DNA of 46,066 bases from an uncultured Muribaculaceae bacterium (lineage in GTDB: Bacteria > Bacteroidota > Bacteroidia > Bacteroidales > Muribaculaceae), in assembly GCA_944321715.1 (NCBI GenBank), contig CALUMJ010000015.1, positions 1 through 46,066 of the forward strand, written 5' to 3'. The stretch's first letter is position 1; each line of letters begins with the position of its first letter. Below, in pieces: positions 33,065 to 41,420 of the stretch. The notes below the pieces were generated by a model, which was given only the letters and a program-made list of their open reading frames with translations, ran no database searches and was not told the origin of the DNA. The position numbers and the translations under genes are program-made.

Positions 33065-34258
33065 CTATTCACGTGGAAGGGTGGTGATTTTCAACTTGTT
33101 GTATGCACGTTCGGCTTTTTCCTTGGCGGCTTCCACACTGTCGGCAGTGGCGAGGATTACGGCCATGCGGCGGTGTCCGTTCACTTCGGGCTTGCCGAAT
33201 ATGCGCATTTGTGTGCCAGGCTCTTCAAGCACTTTGTCGATGCAGTCCATTTCGATGCGGTTGGTATCGCCCTCGACCACTACAGCACGTGATGCCGATG
33301 GCCCGTAGAAACGTATTTCGGGAACTGGCAGTCCCATCAAAGCACGGGCATGGAGTGCAAATTCGCTCATGTCTTGCGAAATCATCGTCACCATGCCAGT
33401 GTCGTGCGGGCGTGGCGATACCTCGCTGAAAATCACTTCGTCGCCCTTCACGAACATTTCCACGCCGAAGATGCCATATCCGCCAAGTGCATCGGTCACA
33501 CGCCGGGCGATGTCTTGTGCAGCCTGCTTGGCCGCATCGGTCATAGCTTGCGGTTGCCATGAATAGCGGTAATCGCCATCGACTTGTATGTGTCCTATTG
33601 GCTCGCAAAATGCCGTGCCACTGATGCTGCGCACTGTGAGCAAGGTGATTTCGTAGTCGAAGTTGACAAACCCTTCAACGATTACTCGTCCTGCTCCGGC
33701 GCGTCCACCTTCCTGAGCCACTTGCCAAGCATGGTGTATGTCGTCGTTGGAGCGAATCACGCTTTGTCCGTGGCCCGATGAGCTCATGATGGGTTTTACC
33801 ACGCAAGGCGCCCCGATTTCGGCCACAGCTTGGCGGAATTCTTCCTCGGTCGAGGCAAAACGGTAAGGCGAAGTCTTTATGCCAAGTTCTTCGGCGGCTA
33901 AGCGGCGTATGCCCTCTCGGTTCATTGTCAGCCAAGCTGCACGGGCTGTGGGGGTGACGTGGTAGCCTTCTTTTTCGAGTTCGAGCAGGGTAGGAGTGGC
34001 TATGGCTTCCACTTCGGGTATTATGTGTTGTGGTTTCTCAAGCTCGATGATTTCGCGCAATTTTGCTCCGTCGAGCATGTTGAACACATGGCAGCGGTGT
34101 GCTACCTGCATTGCCGGTGCGCCGGCATATTTGTCACACGCAATCACTTCCACGCCCATGCGCATAAGCTCGATTGCAACTTCTTTCCCAAGTTCGCCGC
34201 TGCCAAGCAGTAAAGCCTTGCAACTGAGCGGTGTCAATACAGAACCTATCTTTGTCAT
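33065..34258 (-). CDS. purT: Formate-dependent phosphoribosylglycinamide formyltransferase
   Basis: The protein has 397 residues, the usual PurT length. An N-terminal pre-ATP-grasp part ([30 protein letters not shown]) precedes the ATP-grasp domain ([47 protein letters not shown]). It makes formyl-GAR from GAR, formate and ATP in purine synthesis. A small monooxygenase-like gene lies 6 nt upstream and is likely co-transcribed. Confidence 0.98.
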   Translation of the reverse strand: MTKIGSVLTPLSCKALLLGSGELGKEVAIELMRMGVEVIACDKYAGAPAMQVAHRCHVFNMLDGAKLREIIELEKPQHIIPEVEAIATPTLLELEKEGYHVTPTARAAWLTMNREGIRRLAAEELGIKTSPYRFASTEEEFRQAVAEIGAPCVVKPIMSSSGHGQSVIRSNDDIHHAWQVAQEGGRAGAGRVIVEGFVNFDYEITLLTVRSISGTAFCEPIGHIQVDGDYRYSWQPQAMTDAAKQAAQDIARRVTDALGGYGIFGVEMFVKGDEVIFSEVSPRPHDTGMVTMISQDMSEFALHARALMGLPVPEIRFYGPSASRAVVVEGDTNRIEMDCIDKVLEEPGTQMRIFGKPEVNGHRRMAVILATADSVEAAKEKAERAYNKLKITTLPRE

Positions 34259-34264
34259 TGCCTC

Positions 34265-34540
34265 TTAGAAATTGAATTTTTCAAGTTTCAGCGAGCCGAG
34301 GCGTTCCATTTCGGGAACAAGTGTGGTGAAGTGTGCGGCACTTTCATGTTTAGCCAACGCTTCGGGCGAAGCCCAAGTCTCGCAAATCATTAAAACGCCT
34401 GGGCGTGTTGCGCTGGTGAACAAGTCGTAGGCAACGCATCCCTCGTCGTTGAGCGATGCTGCAACAAGTTTCTTTGCTGCCTCGGTGAGTGCTGCGAGGT
34501 TTTCATCGTTCACTTGGATAAAAACATTGATTCTAATCAT
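34265..34540 (-). CDS. ABM-fold (antibiotic biosynthesis monooxygenase-like) protein
   Basis: With start ATG 34538-34540 the protein has 91 residues, the usual size. IRINVFIQVNDENLAALTEAAKKLVAASLNDEGCVAYDLF and VLMICETWASPEALAKHESAAHF are typical of YgiN/ABM proteins (ferredoxin-like dimers). Substrate unknown; quinone or aldehyde chemistry is known for relatives. It is 6 nt upstream of purT. An in-frame ATG at 34624 would lie inside the terminator hairpin of the next gene and is rejected. Confidence 0.9.
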   Translation of the reverse strand: MIRINVFIQVNDENLAALTEAAKKLVAASLNDEGCVAYDLFTSATRPGVLMICETWASPEALAKHESAAHFTTLVPEMERLGSLKLEKFNF

Positions 34541-34613
34541 AGTAGTGAATTGGTTTAAGTGTTCTGTTTTCAATATGCAATATTCGCAATTTTTTTCCGA
34601 AACTGCAAGCATA

Positions 34614-34651
34614 AAAATCGCCAACTACGCAAGATGGTAGTCGGCGATTTT
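34614..34651 (-). terminator. Rho-independent terminator of the esterase gene
   Basis: 15-nt arms (34614-34628 and 34637-34651) pair with one G-U wobble on the minus strand and are followed by a T-run. It lies 26 nt after the esterase stop at 34677. Confidence 0.8.
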
Positions 34652-34676
34652 CGATTTATGCTTGATTGTTTGCAGG

Positions 34677-37292
34677 TCAGAGCATGATTTTGAACGAACG
34701 GGTATCGACGGTCACGATGTAAAAGCCATGTTGCTGCATGGGGATAACGCAGTCGGTAGTGTTTTCAATCAACGCCCCGCTGGCCGAGAACACTTTTATC
34801 ATGGAGTTTTTTTTTGCACCAGTCACTATGATGTTCATGTCGTTCCCGGTGACTTTCACGTCGTTATCGCTTACATCATTTGGCTGTAGGCCCGAGGTCG
34901 AGAGGTCGATGTAGCGCGAGAAAAATTCCATGTAAGTGTCGGTCCATGTTGATGGTGTGGCATGGCCAAGGAATGGATTGATGGAATATTCCTTGTCGGC
35001 TTCGGCAACATTTACAAGCAAGTTGTAAGGAGCTATATTCACGTGTGGAGGGTCGGTAGTGTCTTGAAGGCTGAAGTTGGTAGTCACAGGGCAGTATATG
35101 CGCGAGGCAAAGTTTTTCACGTCGAAATAAGACAAGAACGTGAACATTTCTTCGTCGGTGATGCCTAATTCTTCTTGGCAGTCTTCAAACACGTTGGCTG
35201 GCCAGTTGACGATTTTCACATCATCGACAAAATCGGCATGGCCTGTAATTGACGGAGCTGCGGCCCTTAGTTGCCCGCTGAGTGCTGCTGCGGCATATAC
35301 AAATGAGCCACCTTGGCTGCCACCTGCGGCAAATATGTTGTTGCTGCTCACCTTCTCGCGCGAAACGAGGAAGTCAACGGCTCTCACGCAGTCGAGGTAT
35401 GCGCCGCGGTAATAGTGTGAAGCTGTGTCGCCAAATTCGTAGGCATAGTAGTTGCTGCCATATATGTTGTCGGCTTCGTATGGCGGACGATTGTTGAGCA
35501 TCTGCCCACGGGTTGATATGATGAGTTCGCACCAATCGGGATTGTCGTCACCGTCCATGCACCAAGGTGTGCTTGTGCCGCCATCGGTGCCTTGGAAGTG
35601 GATAATTGCCGGATATTTGCCAGCTTCCTTGGGCTCGGCATAATAAGCACGTATGGTCACTGGCTGGCCGCCACGCACGTCGGGAACAGATTTCATCGAC
35701 ACCATCCACACGTCGCGGCTTTCGGTGCACTTATCCTCGATTTTCTGGACGAATGTGTATTCGGGGTCAATGCCTTTCAATTCGGCAAGGGCATTGTCCC
35801 AGTATGTCCAGAAATCGGGTTCAGAGTCGTCGGGCGAAACGATGCCTGTCGGGTCGTAACCGATTACGTAGGAGCAGATGTCGGTGTAGTTGGCATTGGC
35901 CGTCATGCGGTAGAAGCCCAGGGTTAGTTCCATTTCCATTTCCACGGTTTGTTTCACGCCCGGTTGCAAGGTCACTTCACGGGAGTAGTCGTTATAGGGA
36001 ACGTATGCGTCGGTCAGCAGGCTAAGGCGCACAGTGGTGGTTATTTCTTGTGCTTCGAGGCTTGTCAGGCTGATGTGCAGCACAGGAGTTTCGCCCAGTT
36101 CCCAAGCACGGATGTCGTCGCGGTCATATTCAAGCACGATATTATACATTTTCGAAGGGTCGATAATTTCGACCGAAGTGAGCGTGTAGCCCACGCCGCT
36201 GACTATTGCGCCGCTCTCTTGCAGCGTGGCAAGCATTTCGTCGGTGATTTCAAATTCATAATAAGTGCCTGTCAGGGGCGAAACGTTGTCGATTTTCTGC
36301 CAGTTGCCGTCGTTTAATTGCCCTTGTGCGCCTTTTTGCAAGTTGATGAAGTTCATTCGCAACTTGAAGCCAGCCATAGCATCGGCAAATTTGTCGCTGG
36401 TGATTCTCACGCTGTTGTTGTTGGGGGCTGTCCAACTGATTGTTTCCTCGCCAGTCCAGATTGTGTTGATGGCATCGCCTTTGTCGTCGCTGCCGCCTGT
36501 TTCAACCTTCTTGTAAAGGTCGATGCTTGTCATGGTGAAACCGCTCCCTTTCACCACCATGCCATTGGCTTGTATCTCGGCGAGCATTGCTTCGGTGATT
36601 GTAAAGCGTGCCTCGGTGGGTGCGGTAAGGTCGCTTAGCTGGAATGCTTCGGTATCGACGAGAGTTTGCCAGCTGCGGTCGTTGAGCATCACTTGCGGCC
36701 ACTGGCATGTTTCGGAAATCGCACTTACGGCCACGATAATCTCGTTGCCGACCTCGGCGTTTGCGAAACTTGCCGCGTCGAGTATTACGTATCCTTGCCA
36801 GTCGTCGGTGCACACTTGTTCACCCTCCCACAGGTTCAACGTCACATCTACCGTAGGCTGGATTTCCTTGGCCAAGTCGATGCTCGACAGGGTGAAGCCG
36901 ATGCCACGAACAATCAGCCCATCGGCTTGTATCGAGGTGAGCATAGCCTCGGTGATAGTAAAGCGAGCCTCGGTGGGAGCTGTAAGGTTTTTCAGTTGGA
37001 ATGGGTCAACGTCGTCGAATTGCGGCCAACCCGAGATGTGTTGGTTGAGCATCACTTGCGGCCACGAAACTTCGGACGATATGGCGCTCACCGATACAAC
37101 AATCTCGTCGCCCACAGCGGCATTGGAGAATGCGGCGGCATCCAATATCACATTGGCACTCCAGTCGGAACCGAATACGAGTTCTTCGCCACTCCACAGG
37201 TTTATTAAAACCTCGTTGTTGCCGCTCTCTTGCGCCTTGAGTGCGAAGAATGAGCAGGCAAGTAATAAAAATGTAATGATTTTTTGTTTCAT
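34677..37292 (-). CDS. Secreted CE7-type acetyl esterase with N-terminal beta repeats and T9SS-like tail
   Basis: The protein has 871 residues. A signal peptide (MKQKIITFLLLACSFFALKAQ) is followed by three repeats of about 110 residues (about 25-375). Each ends in a phrase like PTEARFTITEAMLTSIQ...GFTLSSIDL; the third is divergent. A beta domain (about 380-490) follows. The CE7/acetylxylan esterase hydrolase core (about 500-805) has GGSQGGS (Ser near 658), SLQDTTDPP (Asp near 744) and LGHATPS (His near 777). The tail (about 812-871) with GFYIVTV and KIML looks like a type A type IX secretion signal. It probably deacetylates polysaccharide outside the cell. It is divergent from the sensor-like regulator at 37493. 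Confidence 0.88.
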   Translation of the reverse strand: MKQKIITFLLLACSFFALKAQESGNNEVLINLWSGEELVFGSDWSANVILDAAAFSNAAVGDEIVVSVSAISSEVSWPQVMLNQHISGWPQFDDVDPFQLKNLTAPTEARFTITEAMLTSIQADGLIVRGIGFTLSSIDLAKEIQPTVDVTLNLWEGEQVCTDDWQGYVILDAASFANAEVGNEIIVAVSAISETCQWPQVMLNDRSWQTLVDTEAFQLSDLTAPTEARFTITEAMLAEIQANGMVVKGSGFTMTSIDLYKKVETGGSDDKGDAINTIWTGEETISWTAPNNNSVRITSDKFADAMAGFKLRMNFINLQKGAQGQLNDGNWQKIDNVSPLTGTYYEFEITDEMLATLQESGAIVSGVGYTLTSVEIIDPSKMYNIVLEYDRDDIRAWELGETPVLHISLTSLEAQEITTTVRLSLLTDAYVPYNDYSREVTLQPGVKQTVEMEMELTLGFYRMTANANYTDICSYVIGYDPTGIVSPDDSEPDFWTYWDNALAELKGIDPEYTFVQKIEDKCTESRDVWMVSMKSVPDVRGGQPVTIRAYYAEPKEAGKYPAIIHFQGTDGGTSTPWCMDGDDNPDWCELIISTRGQMLNNRPPYEADNIYGSNYYAYEFGDTASHYYRGAYLDCVRAVDFLVSREKVSSNNIFAAGGSQGGSFVYAAAALSGQLRAAAPSITGHADFVDDVKIVNWPANVFEDCQEELGITDEEMFTFLSYFDVKNFASRIYCPVTTNFSLQDTTDPPHVNIAPYNLLVNVAEADKEYSINPFLGHATPSTWTDTYMEFFSRYIDLSTSGLQPNDVSDNDVKVTGNDMNIIVTGAKKNSMIKVFSASGALIENTTDCVIPMQQHGFYIVTVDTRSFKIML

Positions 37293-37492
37293 ATAGTTTA
37301 ATTTTAGGTTTATGCCTTGTCGTTTGTTGCAAATGTATCAACAGGCTATGTATCAGTCTATCCCGATTGTTTTTTTCAAGGTCGGAATTGGGTAGATGAA
37401 ACATTTGGGGAATGATTTTACACAAATGGGAAGTTGTAAAGCATCGAAGTGGGGCATTTTTTGTAACTTTAGAGGCAAAAAAATTAACGGAG

Positions 37493-40222
37493 ATGTCGCA
37501 AGTCAGGTCAGTTATATGTGTGTTGCTCTTGTTGTCGGGAGTGTTTAATGTGGCGTGGGGATATAAATTTTTCTCACCCGATGTTGCTGGCTTGTCGGGG
37601 CATTACGTGAATGCAGTGTTGAGCGACAAATATGGCTTTTTGTGGGTTGCCGCCGACGATGGTGTGAAACGGTATGACGGCTATAAGGTCGCTAAGTATG
37701 CCATAACCGACACTACGGGGAATACCGACGATGACGTGGTTAAAATTGAAGAAGATGGAGCAGGAGATATGTGGATTACCACATATAACGACATATATGG
37801 TTACGACAGGGAACATGATTGCATAACCACCAGTGCTGCCGACAGTGTTTTGGCTCGGTTGGGCATAAAGGCGAATGTGGACTTTGTGGATGTTGACAGC
37901 GACAAAGGGCTATGGTGCTCGGTTGGCAGCGATACGCTCTATTACTATTCATTTCGCGATAAACTGCTGCGTTCGATGGCGATAAAGGCACGGCCACTGT
38001 GTGCCGATTGCCGTGACGGGCATGGCGTGGTGCTGTTTGGCAATGGCGATTTGACGGAAGTGAATTGGCACACTGGCAGGTTACGTGCCGTGGCGCGGCT
38101 TGAGATGTTCCCATATTCGGAATTTCGCATGTATATCGACACTTCGCTGCGGCTGTGGGTGATTGACCGCATGTCGCCAGGTGGGCTTTGCCTTTCGGTG
38201 GCTGGTGGCAAGCCTTGCGGCATCGACTTTGGCGACAGCCTTGTAAAAGCTATTGCCGAGGACGACAGTGGAAATGTGTGGCTTGGAACAAACAACGACG
38301 GAATACGCATAATAAGCACAGACGGAACGCATGTTGAAATCACGGCCGACGAACACAGCGCATACGGATTGCGGAGCAACCACATAAATTACCTGTACAA
38401 TGATGGTAGGGGTTTGATGTGGGTGGGAACATCGAAGCGTGGGCTTGCATACGCTGTGCGCGATGAAGCGAGTGTGGAAATATGCCGCACGACGATGCAA
38501 GAAGATATATGTTGCTTCCAAGAAGACGATGGCGGCCGTTTATGGATAGGGTATGACGGGAAAGGAATAGCCGTGTATGATAGCACTGGTGTATTGGTGC
38601 ACACTTTTGATGTCGGTTCTGGTGGCTTGCCGTCCGACTTGGTGGTCGGCGTGTATCGCGAGGTTGATACTGGCCGGTTGTGGTTTGGCAGTTACGGCGG
38701 AGGTGTGTTCTCGGTCGATGACAGCGGAGGTGTGGCACGTTTGGCTCATGATGTGTTGGCCTATACACGCCATATTGCGAAAGACAATCAAGGGAATTTG
38801 TGGGCAGGAACTTTTACGGCTGGATTGCATTGTTGCAATCTCGGCAACGACAGCATCGTGGCATCATTTGGCAAGCATAATTCATGCCTGAAAACCGATT
38901 GCGTTACAGGACTGTGCTTTGACAGTAAAACAGGGCTTCTGTATGTGGCGACGAGCACGGGGCTTTATGTCGTTGACACGTCAACCATGACTGTGGCTTG
39001 TGCCGCCGATGAGGAAGGCCTTTTGTCGGATATGCCGATTACCTGCTTGTTGCTCGACAGCAGGGGGCTGCTATGGGTCGGAACTAATTCGGGAATGGCT
39101 GTTTATGACAAATCGTTCGGCTTGCATTGTCGATTGACCGATGCCGACGGCCTGTCGGACAACCGCATACTCGCCCTTGTCGAGGACGATAACAGAAATG
39201 TGTGGGCTACAACTGGCCGTGGCATATCCAATATAATCACCGACAGCATATCGGGAGGCGAATATACGTTCAATGCGTTTCCTTATTACGAGGAAGATGG
39301 GTTGGGAGAGATTTCGTTTAATAAATATTCGATATATTGCACCAACCGGGGCGACATATTGGCAGGTGGTTCGGGCAAATATGTGAAAATTAACCCCGAC
39401 CGTATGGATGCCTCAAATTTTGGGAAAGTGGTATTTACGGGGTTGCAAGTTGACCATAAAGAGGTTGCGGTCGGTGATGGCTTGCATGTCATTGACAGGC
39501 CTATATCGATATGTGAAAAAATAACTGTCGATGCTGGTGCGAATGTGCAGCTCGAAGTGTCGGCGATGAATTACAGGTACAATCATAGGTTGCGATATGT
39601 TTATAGGCTTGATGACGGGGCAAGGTGGGTTGCAACATCGGGCAACAGGGTGGTGCTTGACAACTTGGAGCCAGGTTTGCACATCTTAGAAGTGAAAGTG
39701 GCTGGCAGCAGCAGCTCGTCGAAGTTGGCAATAAACGTGTCGAAGCCATTTTGGCTGTCGGCGCCGGCAATGATGCTGTATTTAATAATTCCGTGGATTG
39801 TGGCAATTTTTGTATATCGCTGGTGGCGGAAGCGCAAAACATGCCAGCCGCAGGTTGCCGACACGTTGCAGCCAGTGAGCCATGAAACGGTGAACGATGC
39901 GAATAAGGAGTTTGTCGATAAGGCTACTGCACTGGTGGTTGCCAATATCGACAATGCCGATTTTTCGGTCGAGGACTTCGGCGTACAGATGGGCATGAGC
40001 CGCAGCAACCTCTACAAGAAGATGATGCAGGCCACTGGCAAGTCGCCCATCGATTTTATGAGGGAAATTCGGCTCAAGCGCGGAATGGAATTGCTGCGCG
40101 ACAGCAGCCTTGGCATTTCGCAGGTGGCTTACAGCATAGGCTTGTCGCCCAAGCAATTCTCAAAGCTTTTCAAGGAAGCGTATGGCTGCCTCCCCTCGCA
40201 ATACCGCAAGCCCGGCAAATGA
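37493..40222 (+). CDS. Kinase-less hybrid-sensor-like regulator: two-component propeller, Y_Y_Y, TM and AraC HTH
   Basis: From ATG 37493 the protein has 909 residues. A signal peptide (MSQVRSVICVLLLLSGVFNV) leads two beta-propellers built of Reg_prop repeats (GFLWVAADDGVKRYDG, GNVWLGTNNDGIRI, GRLWIGYDGKGIAVYD, GLLWVGTNSGMAVYD and others). A Y_Y_Y-like Ig domain follows (about 650-745). One transmembrane segment (about 752-775) leads directly through a short linker into an AraC-type DNA-binding domain (about 800-909; MGMSRSNLYKKMMQATGKSP, ISQVAYSIGLSPKQFSKLFKEAYG). The histidine kinase and receiver domains of a normal HTCS are absent, so the signal must pass directly across the membrane. The divergent esterase gene is the likely target. 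Confidence 0.92.
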   Translation: MSQVRSVICVLLLLSGVFNVAWGYKFFSPDVAGLSGHYVNAVLSDKYGFLWVAADDGVKRYDGYKVAKYAITDTTGNTDDDVVKIEEDGAGDMWITTYNDIYGYDREHDCITTSAADSVLARLGIKANVDFVDVDSDKGLWCSVGSDTLYYYSFRDKLLRSMAIKARPLCADCRDGHGVVLFGNGDLTEVNWHTGRLRAVARLEMFPYSEFRMYIDTSLRLWVIDRMSPGGLCLSVAGGKPCGIDFGDSLVKAIAEDDSGNVWLGTNNDGIRIISTDGTHVEITADEHSAYGLRSNHINYLYNDGRGLMWVGTSKRGLAYAVRDEASVEICRTTMQEDICCFQEDDGGRLWIGYDGKGIAVYDSTGVLVHTFDVGSGGLPSDLVVGVYREVDTGRLWFGSYGGGVFSVDDSGGVARLAHDVLAYTRHIAKDNQGNLWAGTFTAGLHCCNLGNDSIVASFGKHNSCLKTDCVTGLCFDSKTGLLYVATSTGLYVVDTSTMTVACAADEEGLLSDMPITCLLLDSRGLLWVGTNSGMAVYDKSFGLHCRLTDADGLSDNRILALVEDDNRNVWATTGRGISNIITDSISGGEYTFNAFPYYEEDGLGEISFNKYSIYCTNRGDILAGGSGKYVKINPDRMDASNFGKVVFTGLQVDHKEVAVGDGLHVIDRPISICEKITVDAGANVQLEVSAMNYRYNHRLRYVYRLDDGARWVATSGNRVVLDNLEPGLHILEVKVAGSSSSSKLAINVSKPFWLSAPAMMLYLIIPWIVAIFVYRWWRKRKTCQPQVADTLQPVSHETVNDANKEFVDKATALVVANIDNADFSVEDFGVQMGMSRSNLYKKMMQATGKSPIDFMREIRLKRGMELLRDSSLGISQVAYSIGLSPKQFSKLFKEAYGCLPSQYRKPGK

Positions 40223-40237
40223 CAACAAGTGATGGCT

Positions 40238-41305
40238 TTATTGTGTCACGAAAACCCTCCAACTGCCATCTTTGTCGCCACGTTCTACGTATTTTTTTGA
40301 AATTAGTTTAGCCAGCAGTTTCTGTATGGCAGTAACGCTTATGCCAGTTTCGGCTTTCATGTCGGCAAGCGTCAGTGTCGGTTGTGTCCGCATCGCATTT
40401 AATATTTTTGTATAATTTGGGGTTCGAAATGCAATCCGTTCCCCATCATACCACCACACATTCTCATTTTTTTCGCTCAGGAACAATACATCGTTATATA
40501 CTTCTGTGGCCACCAAATCATTGAAATACCTCAAGAATGGACGAATGTCGTTGATGCTGGCATGGGCTCCATCGTTAGGTAGGGGGCCGACTTCGATGTC
40601 TGTTTGATGTAAGGCCTCCAAATATTCGTTTCTTTTGCGGCTGCGGATTACAATCATTGGATAGTCATGGCGGGTCAAGATATAATTCACTAACAATCTG
40701 GCAATGCGGCCGTTGCCGTCCTCGAAAGGGTGGATGCGTATATAACGGTAATGAAACAGCGCTGCCAACTCCACTGGTGAGAGTTTGCCTTCCTGTTCGG
40801 CTGTGTTATACCAATTCACTAAGTCGTTCATCAGGCTTGGTGTTTCTTCGGGAGATGCATACTCGAATCTATCGCCATATCGAGTGATTACACTATTAGG
40901 TCGAGTTTTGTATTGTCCGGCGTGGATTACATAACTTGTTTGCATTCCCCCAGGTAGATTGTGATATACGGTATAGTCATCACGCAATAGAGTTTTGTGT
41001 AATGTCCTGATAAAGTTCTGTGTCAATGGTATTTCTTTCATGGCGGCCTCATCTGTCATCATTCGTAGTCCGACATTGCTTGCTGTCATTTCTTGTACAT
41101 CGCGCACGTCTGCTTCTCCTATTACTTTGCCGAAAAGTAGCAGGATTTCAGTCTGTCCGTATGTCAGCGTGTTACCCTCGATGTGGTTGCTGTTATAGTT
41201 AAAATCCACGGTAAAACGGCGGCTAAGCCTTTCTCGGTCTTTCTCGGACAGGGGTTGCAAGTCGAGCCATGCAGCCAATGCCTTCTTGAGATTAAGATAC
41301 TTCAT
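40238..41305 (-). CDS. Class II Fic protein with C-terminal winged helix
   Basis: The protein has 355 residues. The N-terminal Fic_N part carries the inhibitory motif SNHIEG (Ser39-x-x-x-Glu43-Gly44), which makes it class II. The catalytic motif HPFEDGNGRIAR starts at His192. The flap region YHNLPGGMQTSYVIHAG and the substrate-side TRPNSV are normal. The C-terminus (about 300-355) is a winged helix (LTLADMKAETGISVTAIQKLLAKLISKKYVERG). Fic enzymes usually AMPylate target hydroxyls; the target is unknown. The promoter carries a palindrome with 24-bp arms, so autoregulation by the winged helix is likely. It is convergent with the regulator gene, with 15 nt between them. Confidence 0.94.
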   Translation of the reverse strand: MKYLNLKKALAAWLDLQPLSEKDRERLSRRFTVDFNYNSNHIEGNTLTYGQTEILLLFGKVIGEADVRDVQEMTASNVGLRMMTDEAAMKEIPLTQNFIRTLHKTLLRDDYTVYHNLPGGMQTSYVIHAGQYKTRPNSVITRYGDRFEYASPEETPSLMNDLVNWYNTAEQEGKLSPVELAALFHYRYIRIHPFEDGNGRIARLLVNYILTRHDYPMIVIRSRKRNEYLEALHQTDIEVGPLPNDGAHASINDIRPFLRYFNDLVATEVYNDVLFLSEKNENVWWYDGERIAFRTPNYTKILNAMRTQPTLTLADMKAETGISVTAIQKLLAKLISKKYVERGDKDGSWRVFVTQ

Positions 41306-41333
41306 TACAATGTAGTTTTATAAATGAATAGTG

Positions 41334-41341
41334 CAAAGATA
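41334..41341 (-). promoter_or_regulatory. -7 element of the fic gene
   Basis: Minus-strand TATCTTTG lies 28 nt before the ATG at 41305. The -33 region falls inside the palindrome at 41344-41393. Confidence 0.65.
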
Positions 41342-41343
41342 TA

Positions 41344-41393
41344 CAAAATATATGGGAAAGGTTGCAATGTTGCAACCTTTCCCATATATTTTG
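41344..41393. repeat. Palindrome with 24-bp perfect arms at the fic promoter
   Basis: Arms 41344-41367 and 41370-41393 are exact complements around a 2-nt centre; the core is GGGAAAGGTTGCAA and its complement. It abuts the -7 box of fic. It also lies 28 nt past the stop of the upstream surface-protein gene, so it could double as a terminator, but no T-run follows. The near absence of a loop favours a protein-binding operator over a transcript hairpin. Confidence 0.9.
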
Positions 41394-41420
41394 CTCAATG
41401 CTTCTTGGGCGGGTGGCGGT

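Noticed and set aside
36523-37296. 257-aa plus-strand reading frame over the esterase repeats
   Set aside because: Its internal repeats simply mirror the repeated N-terminal modules of the esterase on the other strand.
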